This document shows positions 7,910 to 15,278 of a stretch of 57,932 nt of DNA, piece by piece. The stretch's first letter is position 1. The number at the start of each line of letters is the position of its first letter. Location of the stretch: positions 1 to 57,932 of the forward strand of contig NZ_BOOJ01000074.1 in assembly GCF_016863175.1 (NCBI RefSeq), read 5' to 3'. The translations under genes and the position numbers were made by a program. The notes under the pieces are model-generated. The model did not search any database, was not told the origin of the DNA, and worked only from the letters and a program-made list of their open reading frames with translations. The stretch comes from Paraplanobispora siamensis. Lineage in GTDB: Bacteria > Actinomycetota > Actinomycetes > Streptosporangiales > Streptosporangiaceae.

Positions 7910-7927
7910 GATGGTGTAAAGATGTGC
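7910..7927 (+). promoter_or_regulatory. Conserved start block of sigma gene 1 (TGGTGTAAAGATGTGC)
   Basis: The 16 bases TGGTGTAAAGATGTGC at 7912-7927 recur exactly at the start of the second sigma gene (44657-44672), while flanking sequence differs. The block covers the GTG start and has no Shine-Dalgarno sequence. TGnTAAAGAT may be an extended -10 box of an (almost) leaderless promoter, or the block may be a regulatory element. Conservation is seen directly; function is inferred. Confidence 0.55.
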
Positions 7928-8478
7928 TCGTGCCTCGTCATCTCGACAGCCGGTACGAGAGCGCGGAAACCGACGATGATGATGTCCTGATAGAGGTTCT
8001 CTACCAGGAGTTCGGTGCTCCTCTGCTCCGGCATGTACGCAAGGCCACCGGCAACGATCTGCAGTGGGCCGAGGACGTCGTCCAGGAGACGATCGTCCGG
8101 GCCTGGCGAAACGCGGGGAGATTGCACCGGGAACCAGGCCTTTTGTGGGCCTGGTTGCTCACAGTCGCCCGCCGCATCGTCATCGACGGCCGCCGCCGTA
8201 GGGGGGCTCGACCTCAGGAGGTCGAACCCGCCGACGCGGACGCCATATCCGTCCCCGACGGATCGGAACAGGCTCTGGAGGCGATGCTCGTCGCTGAGGC
8301 TCTTCGCGATCTGTCCCAAGAACATCGTGAAGTCATCGAGCACACTTACCTACGGGACCGTACGATTAGTGAAGCGGCGGAGATCCTCGGGATCCCGCCG
8401 GGCACGGTCAAGTCCCGGCTCTACTACGGGATCCGTGCTCTCCGGAGGATCCTGAAGGAGAGAGGTGTGGCGAGCTGA
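7924..8478 (+). CDS. ECF-type RNA polymerase sigma factor (paralogue 1)
   Basis: A 184-residue group IV sigma factor. Region 2 spans about 26-92 ('YQEFGAPLLRHV', 'WAEDVVQETIVRAWRN') and region 4 about 125-178 ('LSQEHREVIEHTYLRDRTIS', 'LGIPPGTVKSRLYYGIRALR'). It resembles the SigL/SigK type that pairs with zinc-dependent anti-sigma factors. The GTG at 7924 is used because the paralogue at 44669 starts at the same place in a conserved block; GTG at 7930 is an alternative. The stop overlaps the anti-sigma start (TGATG). It probably activates its own promoter and nearby envelope genes. Overall length and motifs agree with the second copy in this window. Confidence 0.92.
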   Translation: MLVPRHLDSRYESAETDDDDVLIEVLYQEFGAPLLRHVRKATGNDLQWAEDVVQETIVRAWRNAGRLHREPGLLWAWLLTVARRIVIDGRRRRGARPQEVEPADADAISVPDGSEQALEAMLVAEALRDLSQEHREVIEHTYLRDRTISEAAEILGIPPGTVKSRLYYGIRALRRILKERGVAS

Positions 8479-8690
8479 TGTCCCCCTCCTCACGCGACGT
8501 GCATGAAGACGTGGCGGCATACGCCCTCGGCGTGCTCGACGAAGAGGACCACGAGGCGTTCGAACGCCATCTCATGTCGTGTGAGGCGTGCCAGGTCGAG
8601 CTCCGGGAACTGAGCGAGGTTCCCGGCCTGCTCGACGCGGTGCGGCGGGACCGATCCAACTCCCTCGACGACGACCGGACGTCGCGCTGA
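8478..8690 (+). CDS. Short zinc-finger (ZAS) anti-sigma factor, paralogue 1
   Basis: A 70-residue protein overlapping the sigma stop by one base. It has the zinc-associated anti-sigma pattern: H9 in 'DVHEDVAAYALG', then 'HLMSCEAC' giving H31-x3-C35-x2-C38. These domains clamp the sigma factor and release it in response to redox or other signals. Membrane-bound relatives have a transmembrane helix and an outer domain after the ZAS; here the protein ends after about 30 further polar residues, so it is a soluble, minimal form. Strongly similar to the gene at 45220. Confidence 0.88.
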   Translation: MSPSSRDVHEDVAAYALGVLDEEDHEAFERHLMSCEACQVELRELSEVPGLLDAVRRDRSNSLDDDRTSR

Positions 8691-8759
8691 CGTCCGGGTC
8701 CGCACCCGGCGCCACTGCGGAGCCGCCTGGACGGCGGCCCGCCGCGCCCCGGTCCCCGC

Positions 8760-9578
8760 TCAGCCCTCGCGCCACTCCCCCGAGTCGAGGGCGCCGGCCG
8801 CCTGCGGGCCCATGAGGACCAGCCCCCCGTCCACGAACAGGGAGGCCCCGGTGACATACGACGAGGTCGGGCCCACCAGGAACGCCACGGCGGCGGCGAC
8901 CTCGCGGGCGTCGCCGGGCCGGGCGATCGGATAGCCGGGACGGCTGCCGGGCTTCGGCGGCTGGTCCTCCTGCCCCGTCATCGGGGTGGCGATCTCGCCC
9001 GGGGCGACGGTGTTCACCGTGATCCCGTGCGGGGCCAGCTCCAGCGCCAGCACCCGGCTGAGCATCCGCAGGCCCCCCTTGGCCGCGCAGTACGGCCCGG
9101 CGCCGACGCGCGGATACTGCTCGTGGACGCTCGTCACGTTGACGATGCGGCCTCCCCGGCCCGCGTCGACCATGCGCCGCGCGGCCCGCTGGGCGCACAG
9201 GAAGGCGCCGTCGAGGTCCACCGACACCACCGAGCGCCACTCCGCGAAGTCCATCTCCAGCAGCGGGCGGCTGCTGCCGGTCCCGGCGTTGTTGACCAGG
9301 ACCCCGAGCCCGCCCAGTTCCTCGGCCAGCTCGTCCACCACCCGACTGGCCCGCTCGGGGTCGGTCAGGTCATGGCGGCGTACGGCCGCGGCCCGGCCGC
9401 GGCCGCGCACCAGCTTGGCGGTCTCCTCGGCGCCGGACTCGTCGGAGTGGAAGGTGATCCCCACGTCGAAGCCCTGCTCGGCCAGGGTCACCGCGGTCGC
9501 CTTGCCGATGCCGGAGTCCGCCCCGGTGATGATCGCGATCCGGTCGTATCCGGACTCGGAGATCGGTGCCTCGCTCAT
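8760..9578 (-). CDS. Short-chain dehydrogenase/reductase
   Basis: A 272-residue classical SDR. The cofactor motif is 'TGADSGIG' (about residues 19-26), the structural motif 'NNAG', the catalytic serine lies in 'NVTSVHEQYP' and the active site is 'YCAAK'. The C-terminal 'SYVTGASLFVDGGL' is the usual SDR end. It reduces or oxidises a carbonyl/alcohol with NAD(P); the substrate is not predictable. The ATG at 9578 lies behind GAGAGGAC. It is downstream of the nitrilase-like gene with about 117 bases between, and may be transcribed separately. Confidence 0.9.
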   Translation of the reverse strand: MSEAPISESGYDRIAIITGADSGIGKATAVTLAEQGFDVGITFHSDESGAEETAKLVRGRGRAAAVRRHDLTDPERASRVVDELAEELGGLGVLVNNAGTGSSRPLLEMDFAEWRSVVSVDLDGAFLCAQRAARRMVDAGRGGRIVNVTSVHEQYPRVGAGPYCAAKGGLRMLSRVLALELAPHGITVNTVAPGEIATPMTGQEDQPPKPGSRPGYPIARPGDAREVAAAVAFLVGPTSSYVTGASLFVDGGLVLMGPQAAGALDSGEWREG

Positions 9579-9695
9579 GCTCGTCCTCTCCCGAAGGATC
9601 CCTCGCCCGGCGGGGACTCCCCCGTGGCCTCGTCCTGCCCGGGCCCCTGCCCGTCCCGGCCCGCGACGAGCGGGTATTACCCGCGCCCGCGGCCG

Positions 9696-11240
9696 TCATG
9701 CGGTCTCCGGGGACGCGCCGCGGAGCGCCGGTCCCGTCCGGGGGCGGTCCCGCCCTCCCCGGAGCGCCCATCCGGCGAGGGCCGCGGCCCCGGCCAGGCA
9801 GGACCAGGCGAACCAGTCGCCCCAGCCGGTGTAGGGGGTGCCGGCTCCGCCGACCGGTACAGCCGCCGTGACGCTCACGACGGCGCGGCCCCCGGCCGCC
9901 CGCTCGGCCAGGACGCGCCCGTACGGGTCGCTGACCGTCAGGTTCCCGTCCGCCGCGCCGCGCACGACCGCGAAGCCGTTCTCCACGCCGCGCGTCACCG
10001 CGATCCGGGAGTGCTGCCAGGCGTCGAGCCCGAAGTCCCAGGAGGGCACGAGCATGACCGTGGCGCCGCTCTGCCGGTTCTCCCTGGCCAGGGCGGGGAA
10101 GTCCAGGTCCTTGCAGATCGCCACTCCCGTGTCGCCGAGGACGAGGGCCCGCTCGCCCGGCTCGTACGGCTCGACGCCGGGCACCATGTGCCGCTTGCGG
10201 TAGACCTGCGGCCCTCCCCCTCCGGCGGGGAAGAGCATGGCCGTGTTGTGTCCGGTGTCGGTGACGATCACTCCGGCGACGATGTCCGTCCGGCGCTCGC
10301 GGGCCAGCGCGCCCAGCGGCCCGGTGATCTTCGGCAGGTCCGCCGCCTCGGTGACGAAGACACCCTCCGCCAGCACGGCCACGTCCGTCTCCGGAGGCAG
10401 GGCGCGCAGGCGCGCCAGCATGTCCCGGAGCTTCCCGGCTCCCTTGGGCGTGTCCACCGGGGCCCAGTCCCCGTGCTGCCCGGCGGCCAGCAGCGCCACG
10501 TTCCGGTTCGGGCCCGCGGGGGCGGCGAGCCGTACGGTCCCGTATGCCACCACCGCGGCGAGCAGGACCAGCGTCGTGAGGCCCACGCCCAGGCGCGCGC
10601 GTCCGCCCGTCCCCGGCGCGAGGATCGCGGCGACGGCCGCCGGGACCGCCGTCAGTGTGAACGTGATGCCCCACACACCGGTGAGCGAGGCGAGCTGGAG
10701 CACCGGCAGCACGTCGGCCTGGGTGTAGGCCAGGCTCCACAGCGCCCCGTCCGGCCCGAGGACCGAGACCAGGTACTCCCCGCTCACCCACACCGCGGGC
10801 ACCGACACCGCGGCCGCGACCGGCCTGCCCCGCCCCAGCAGAACCCGGAAGAGGAGCACGGCCGCGACCGCCAGCAGGGCCGGGAGCACCACGCTGAGCA
10901 GCGCCACCGGCAGCGGGACCGCCAGCCGGTCCCGCTGCAGGCTCCACAGGTTCAGCCCACCGGCGCCCCAGGCTCCGAACGCCGCGACGGCCGCGACGGG
11001 CGCGGAGACCCGGGGCGCGAGCAGCAGCACCGGCAGGGGCGCCAGCCAGGTGAGCCACGGCAGCGGGGTCAGGCCGGTGCCGTAGAACAACAGGACGGCG
11101 GTGGTGACGGCGGCGGCGAGAACGACCGGCAGCCGCATGCCGGCGGGAGGGGGCGGTACGGCGGGCGGCGCGGGAACGGGAGAGGGCGGGGAGGGCACGG
11201 AGCGAAGGGGGGACTCGGCGGGACCGGGCGGCGGGTGCAT
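9696..11240 (-). CDS. Apolipoprotein N-acyltransferase-like (Lnt/nitrilase superfamily) membrane protein
   Basis: A 514-residue protein. The first ~230 residues hold about six hydrophobic segments ('LPVVLAAAVTTAVLLFYGTG' onward), and the rest is a CN-hydrolase domain. The Glu-Lys-Cys triad can be assigned: Glu in 'VAVLAEGVFV', Lys in 'YRKRHMVPG', and the nucleophile in 'VAICKDLDFP'. Lnt N-acylates the diacylglyceryl-cysteine of lipoproteins in the membrane. Several actinomycetes have more than one Lnt-like gene, and this one could act on other acyl acceptors. A proline-rich leader precedes the first helix. ATG start at 11240 behind GAGGAG. Confidence 0.8.
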   Translation of the reverse strand: MHPPPGPAESPLRSVPSPPSPVPAPPAVPPPPAGMRLPVVLAAAVTTAVLLFYGTGLTPLPWLTWLAPLPVLLLAPRVSAPVAAVAAFGAWGAGGLNLWSLQRDRLAVPLPVALLSVVLPALLAVAAVLLFRVLLGRGRPVAAAVSVPAVWVSGEYLVSVLGPDGALWSLAYTQADVLPVLQLASLTGVWGITFTLTAVPAAVAAILAPGTGGRARLGVGLTTLVLLAAVVAYGTVRLAAPAGPNRNVALLAAGQHGDWAPVDTPKGAGKLRDMLARLRALPPETDVAVLAEGVFVTEAADLPKITGPLGALARERRTDIVAGVIVTDTGHNTAMLFPAGGGGPQVYRKRHMVPGVEPYEPGERALVLGDTGVAICKDLDFPALARENRQSGATVMLVPSWDFGLDAWQHSRIAVTRGVENGFAVVRGAADGNLTVSDPYGRVLAERAAGGRAVVSVTAAVPVGGAGTPYTGWGDWFAWSCLAGAAALAGWALRGGRDRPRTGPALRGASPETA

Positions 11241-11360
11241 CGGAGCGCTCTCCTCACAGAGTGGCCTTCGGGCCCCTCGGAGGGGCCCCGGGCCGGGACG
11301 GGCTTCGAATGCTGCCCGTGAGTAGCGCTCAGGGGATCGCCGCGAGGAGTGAACCCGTCC

Positions 11361-12026
11361 TCATTCCCAGGAGTGAGCCCCCGCCACGACGAGTCCCGAC
11401 TCGTAGGCGAAGACCACCGCCTGCGCCCGGTCGCGCAGCCCGAGCTTGGCCAGCAGGTTGCTGACGTGGGTCTTGACGGTGTGCTCGCTCACGTACAGCG
11501 CCGCCGCGATCTCGGCGTTGGACATCCCCCGCGCCACCCGCTCCAGCGTCTCCCGCTCCCGGGCGGTCAGCTCGCCGAGCCGGGCCTTCAGGCGCGGTAC
11601 GGCGCCGCCCCGCCGTACCAGATCGGAGATCAGCCTCCGTGTCACCGTCGGGGCCAGGAGCGCCTCCCCCGCGGCGACCACGCGGACGGCGGCTACCAGC
11701 TCGTCCCGGTGGGCGTCCTTCAGCAGGAAGCCGCTGGCCCCGGCCCGCAGCACGGCGTAGACGTACTCGTCGAGATCGAACATGGTCAGCGCCAGAACCC
11801 TGGCGTCGGTGCTCTCACAGATCCGGGTCGTCGCCTCGATCCCGTCCATGCCCGGCATCCGGATGTCCATCAACACCACATCCGGCCGGAGCTCCACCGC
11901 CCTGCGAACGCCCTCGGCCCCGTCGGCGGCCTCCCCGACGACGGTGATGCCGGGCTGGGCGCCGAGGATCAGGGAGAACCCGCCACGGAACAGATCCTGG
12001 TCATCCACGACGAGTACGCGCACCAT
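11361..12026 (-). CDS. NarL/LuxR-type response regulator
   Basis: A 221-residue response regulator. The receiver domain (1-120) has 'VVDDQ', the phospho-acceptor D54 in 'VVLMDIRMPG' and a conserved lysine in 'FLLKDAH'. The C-terminal LuxR helix-turn-helix (about 150-215) reads 'LTARERETLERVARGMSNAEIAAAL...VKTHVSNLLAKL'. The ATG at 12026 shares a base with the stop of the sensor kinase (TGATG) and has GAGGGG upstream, so the pair is translationally coupled. Targets unknown; autoregulation is likely. Confidence 0.93.
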   Translation of the reverse strand: MVRVLVVDDQDLFRGGFSLILGAQPGITVVGEAADGAEGVRRAVELRPDVVLMDIRMPGMDGIEATTRICESTDARVLALTMFDLDEYVYAVLRAGASGFLLKDAHRDELVAAVRVVAAGEALLAPTVTRRLISDLVRRGGAVPRLKARLGELTARERETLERVARGMSNAEIAAALYVSEHTVKTHVSNLLAKLGLRDRAQAVVFAYESGLVVAGAHSWE

Positions 12027-13435
12027 CAACGATCCCCTCCCCTCCACCCCGCGGCATCACGACGACCGCGGCCCGCTTCCCTTCGAACGGCCTCAACCGG
12101 CAGCTCATCCGGCGGAGACCCAACCATCGGCGTCCCATCCGGCACCATCCCGACCCGCGCGGATTCACCCGGCATCCTCCCGACCGGCACGGGCCCGATC
12201 GGCAGTGTCGCGGCGACGGTGAACCCGCCGCCCGTCTCCTCGCCCCGCCCGGAGTTGTCCCGCCCGGAGTCGCTCCGCCCGGAGTTGTCCCGCCCGGAGT
12301 CGCTCCGCCCGGAGTTGTCCCGCCCGGAGTTGTCCCGCCCGGAGTTGTCCCGCCCGGAGTTGTCCTGCCCGGAGTCGCTCCGCCCCGGACCCGTCCAGAG
12401 TGTGCCTCCGCATGCCGTCACCCGCTCCCGCATGCCGATCAGGCCGTGGCCCGCCGCACTCCCCTCCGGGGCCGGGCCGCGGCCGTCGTCGGTCACCTCG
12501 ATCCGCAGGCTCTCCGGCGACCAGCGCAGCCGTACCCACGCCGTGGTGGCCCCCGCGTGCCGGAGCGTGTTCGTCAGCGACTCCTGGACGAGCCGGTAGG
12601 CCGCCATGTCGACGTCGGCGGGCACCGGCCCGGCCTCGCCCGAGGACTCGACGACCACCTTCAGCCCGGTGTCCCTGACCCGCTCGGCCAGGCGTCCCAG
12701 CTCACCGAGCCCCGGCGGCGGCGCGAGCCCACCGGGAGCACCGGCGCCGCCCCCGTCGCCGTCGCCGTCGCCGTCGCCCGACCGCAGCGCGCCCAGGACT
12801 CGGCGGAGCTGGCCGACCGCCTCACGGCCGGTCCGCCCGATCGCCTCGAAGGCGGCCTCGGCCCGGTCCGGGTCGGCCCGCACCATCAGGGAGCCCGCGT
12901 CCGCCTGGACGACCATGATGCCGACCGAGTGGGTCAGGACGTCGTGCATGTCGCGGGCGATGCGTGTGCGCTCGTGCGCGGCGGCGGCCGCCCGCTCCTC
13001 CTCCAGCCGGCGGGCGCGCTCCTCCAGCGTGGCGATCTCCGCTCTGCGCGCCCGCGCGCCGGTCCCCAGCGCCCAGGCTGCGGCGAAGGCCATGCCGACG
13101 TATCCGAAGGACTCCGGCGGCTCACCCGGCAGCACGAGGGACACCACCAGCAGCCCCGCGCCCGCGACCCCGCTCAGCAGGCGCACCCACCGCGTGCTGA
13201 GCGCCGCCACCGTGTACGCCCCCACCAGCGCGCCGTACGGCAGCGGCGGCAGCGCCTGGACCATCGCGAGCCCGGTCGTGGCGGCGCACACCGCCGAGGC
13301 GGTCAGGACGGGCGCCATCCTCCGCCACAGCAGCGGAACCGACGCCCCCAGGGCCAGCAGCACCACCCCCGGCCCCCCACCGGCCCAGCGCAGCCCGGAC
13401 CAGAGCGTGGCGACGGCCACCGCACCGGTGATCAC
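12026..13435 (-). CDS. Sensor histidine kinase (HisKA_3 type) with an inserted repeat tract
   Basis: A 469-residue kinase. Four to five hydrophobic segments (residues 1-125) form the sensor. The dimerisation helix has the phospho-acceptor H164 in 'ARDMHDVLTHSVG', and the ATPase has 'EVTDDGRGP' and 'GLIGMRERV'. Inside the last part of the ATPase domain, nine copies of a pentapeptide (SGRDN/SGRSD/SGQDN) interrupt the strand 'GGTLWTGPGR...GGGFTVAATLP'. A 65-residue tail follows. The first usable start is GTG 13435, but the same frame stays open upstream with a plausible start of a membrane segment, so the real N-terminus may lie a little further up at a non-standard codon. Confidence 0.9.
   Translation of the reverse strand: MITGAVAVATLWSGLRWAGGGPGVVLLALGASVPLLWRRMAPVLTASAVCAATTGLAMVQALPPLPYGALVGAYTVAALSTRWVRLLSGVAGAGLLVVSLVLPGEPPESFGYVGMAFAAAWALGTGARARRAEIATLEERARRLEEERAAAAAHERTRIARDMHDVLTHSVGIMVVQADAGSLMVRADPDRAEAAFEAIGRTGREAVGQLRRVLGALRSGDGDGDGDGGGAGAPGGLAPPPGLGELGRLAERVRDTGLKVVVESSGEAGPVPADVDMAAYRLVQESLTNTLRHAGATTAWVRLRWSPESLRIEVTDDGRGPAPEGSAAGHGLIGMRERVTACGGTLWTGPGRSDSGQDNSGRDNSGRDNSGRDNSGRSDSGRDNSGRSDSGRDNSGRGEETGGGFTVAATLPIGPVPVGRMPGESARVGMVPDGTPMVGSPPDELPVEAVRREAGRGRRDAAGWRGGDR
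12246..12390 (-). repeat. 15-bp coding repeat, nine copies, in the kinase gene
   Basis: Nine near-identical 15-bp units (CCGCCCGGAGTTGTC and the CGCTC variant) encode SGRDN/SGRSD. They lie between the last two strands of the kinase ATPase domain, a loop that can accept insertions. Multiples of three keep the frame. Confidence 0.9.
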
Positions 13436-13506
13436 GACATCGACGACGACCGGCGAAACCCCCCGGAACCCGGCGATCCACCGTGCCCAGGCGTCACTCC
13501 GCCTGA

Positions 13507-13839
13507 TCAGGCCACCTTCACCGAGTGGTCGCCGAAGTCGGCCACCACGTCCAACGTCCCGCCCAGGGCGACGACATAGGAGCGCAGTGTCTCCAGACCG
13601 CCGATCTGGCCGTGTTCGATCTGGGACACACGTGCCTGGGAGACGCCCATGCGTTCGGCCAGCAGCTTCTGGGAGACGCCCAGACGCTTACGCATCTCGG
13701 CGAGCTGGGTGCCGCGCAGTTCCGCTCGCAGCTGTTCGCGGCTGGCCTCCCGAGCCGCGACGCGCTCCGGGGAGTCCCATTCGGAGTCGATCTCGCGGAT
13801 CTCGGCCTTGGTATCGGACCACTTCACGAACTGACTCAT
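13507..13839 (-). CDS. XRE-family antitoxin (HigA-like)
   Basis: A 110-residue protein with a Cro/C1 helix-turn-helix at about 50-102 ('MRKRLGVSQKLLAERMGVSQ', 'ARVSQIEHG'). The ATG at 13839 follows AAGGAGGAA at a good distance and overlaps the stop of the toxin remnant by ATGA, the usual toxin-first order of HigBA-type loci. It should bind its own promoter (palindrome near 14121) and, if intact, the toxin. The toxin is broken here, so the antitoxin now stands alone; it may act as a solitary regulator. It reads toward the kinase gene, 72 bases away. Confidence 0.9.
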   Translation of the reverse strand: MSQFVKWSDTKAEIREIDSEWDSPERVAAREASREQLRAELRGTQLAEMRKRLGVSQKLLAERMGVSQARVSQIEHGQIGGLETLRSYVVALGGTLDVVADFGDHSVKVA

Positions 13840-14104
13840 CGGCGTTCCTCCTTGTCCTTCTCTGCGAGATATGCGGCATAGCGCTCCTCCGCCAAGGAGA
13901 TCGCCGTGCGGTACCACCGGTTCCATTCTCCCGCTTCGTCACCGGCGACCAGCACGATCGCCTCTCGCGCGGGGTCGGACACGAAAAGCAGAGGGCGAGC
14001 TCGTCCAGCGCTTCTTCGATCTTCTCTGCTGCGGCCGGGTCGTTCTCGCAGATGTCGAGAAACCAGGCATTCACATCACTGTGCGGCGTGATTTCCCAAG
14101 CCGT
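13836..14104 (-). pseudogene. HigB/RelE-like toxin with internal deletion and frameshift
   Basis: The 5' part reads '(A)WEITPHSDVNAWFLDICE' and continues to 'IEEALDELAL'. The sequence then jumps, one frame off, to 'LFVSDPAREAIVLVAGDEA' and ends 'EWNRWYRTAISLAEERYAAY'. In intact HigB-like (Gp49 family) toxins about 35 residues separate these segments, including the basic 'LKELRP'-like active region. The expected start codon is ACG (14102-14104) instead of ATG; the first usable start is GTG at 14074. Seen: frame change and missing middle. Inferred: the deletion inactivated the toxin. The remnant stop still overlaps the antitoxin ATG. Confidence 0.8.
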
Positions 14105-14110
14105 GCCGCC

Positions 14111-14136
14111 AATATAACAAATCCTTATATAAAGGC
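14111..14136 (-). promoter_or_regulatory. AT-rich promoter/operator of the toxin-antitoxin remnant
   Basis: AATATAACAAATCCTTATAT with AAAGG following is a strikingly AT-rich patch in GC-rich DNA. On the minus strand it contains TTATAT and the near-palindrome CCTTTATATAAGG, a reasonable XRE operator overlapping a -10 region just before the toxin start. Assignment is by position and composition only. Confidence 0.5.
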
Positions 14137-14173
14137 GAAGCCCACACGATCGGCCGTACCGCCGAGTCCTGCC

Positions 14174-14536
14174 TCAGTGTTCCCCCACTGAGCCGGGACC
14201 GGCCGGGGAGGTGCCGTTCGGCAGGGGGGTCGTCGTGCGTCGTTCGGCGCGGAGTCCCCGGATCGTCCCGCCCGCGTAGCGGAGCAGGCCGTACCGGTCG
14301 GCGCCGGGCCGCAGCAGGGCGCGTACGGTCCAGTGGAAGGTCTCCAGGCACTCGCGGTCACGGCGGCGCTGCCACGCGGGGTCGACCGCGATCACCTTCC
14401 GGCCCGCGCCGGCCAGGGCGGCGGCCGCGGCCGACCCCGCGCACCTCGCGCACCTCGCGCACCTCGCGCACCTCGCGCACCTCGCGCACCTCGCGCCCAC
14501 GATCACCGCGTCGGCGCGCTCCCCGTTCACGGCCAC
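14174..14536 (-). pseudogene. Remnant of a VGARCAG-type FAD-dependent oxidoreductase
   Basis: The frame opens 'NGERADAVIVGARCA', the typical FAD-binding start of geranylgeranyl-reductase/monooxygenase-like enzymes (VIVGARCAGS). Six RCA units replace the single one, so the dinucleotide-binding loop is interrupted by 15 extra residues. After 'GRKVIAVD' the text jumps to 'AWQRRRDRECLETFHWT', which resembles the C-terminal end of the family (YxRxRDxxxLPMFxLT). About 300 residues between are missing. The frame starts at a GTG overlapping the end of the upstream frame (GTGA). Probably a deletion product and non-functional. Confidence 0.65.
14439..14492. repeat. Six perfect copies of a 9-bp unit (GCGCACCTC)
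   Basis: Six identical copies of GCGCACCTC encode (RCA)6 on the minus strand, exactly at the FAD-binding glycine loop of the broken oxidoreductase. The unit is a multiple of three, so copy number could vary without shifting frame. Confidence 0.95.
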
Positions 14537-15240
14537 CGGGTGTCGAGGACGTCGAACTCGTTGGGCAGCCCGAGCCGGGGTGCTGGATGAACAGCGGCTC
14601 GTCGTTGGTCACGTCCGCGGTCCCGGAGGCGACGATGGCCGGGGCGAGGAACCGGCAGTGCAGCATGTCGTCGGTGAGGACGGTCCTGCCGCCGTCGCTG
14701 AGGTGGGCCTTGATCTGCGCCCACGTCTCGGCGGCCACCTCCTGGGGCGTGCAGTCCCTGGCCTTCTTGCCGTTGAAGTTCCCGGCCGTGGACCAGTCCG
14801 AGGTGATCGTGGACAGGCAGTCGCGGACCGTGCCGTCGCCGTACGCGGTGAAGTCTGAAGTCCCGATCCCAGAACTGCGCCTGGCCGATGGAGGTGACCG
14901 CCCGGCCCGAGTCCATGCAGTTCACGTGGCCGGGGGTGAGCGGCAGCCCCTTCTTGAGGAAGGACATCAGGCCGTTCATCCAGTCCTGGCGGAGCTTGGC
15001 GATGTCCGCCGGCTTCGGGTCGGCCGCCACGACGGCGGGGCTCGTCAGCTTCGCCGCCTGTTCCGACGGCATGGAGACGATGAACCAGTCGGCCTCGATC
15101 GCCCGGCTCGCGCCGCCCGGACCGCGCGCCGTGGCGCCGGTGATCCGCCCGCCGGAGACGTTCAGCGCGTCGACCGTCCAGCGCTCAGCACCGCGACCCG
15201 CCTGCCCTCCGTCACGCGAACCGAGCAATCGCTTGTGCAT
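14537..15240 (-). pseudogene. Remnant of a hydroxysqualene-dehydroxylase/phytoene-desaturase-like FAD oxidoreductase
   Basis: From 15240 the frame encodes the middle of a HpnE/phytoene-desaturase-like enzyme ('ADWFIVSMPSEQAAKL', 'SFLKKGLPLTPGHVNCMDS'), lacking its N-terminal FAD-binding half. At 14849-14862 a perfect tandem duplication of 7 bases (TGAAGTC twice) shifts the frame. The homologous text continues in another frame as 'TAYGDGTVRDCLSTITSDW' and 'FLAPAIVASGTADVTNDEP', reaching 'LFIQHPG' near 14585, where the expected last ~100 residues are missing. A foreign tail 'LPNEFDVLDTRWP' ends the region. At least one frameshift and two deletion junctions, so this is a dead gene. Confidence 0.7.
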
Positions 15241-15260
15241 AGAGGGTGTCCGAACTAATG

Positions 15261-15278
15261 TCTGGACATGTGTCCGGA
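15261..15278. promoter_or_regulatory. TetR operator 1 (TCTGGACATGTGTCCGGA)
   Basis: An 18-bp inverted repeat TCTGGACA-TG-TGTCCGGA with one mismatch between its arms. The same palindrome, perfect, is at 22706-22723 before the aldehyde dehydrogenase. In both, a GTG start codon sits at the same place (base 10 of the motif). This fits autoregulation of the TetR gene and control of both arms of the island. Confidence 0.7.

Noticed and set aside
13507-14104. Functional HigBA toxin-antitoxin system
   Set aside because: The toxin lacks its middle segment and changes frame; only the antitoxin is intact.
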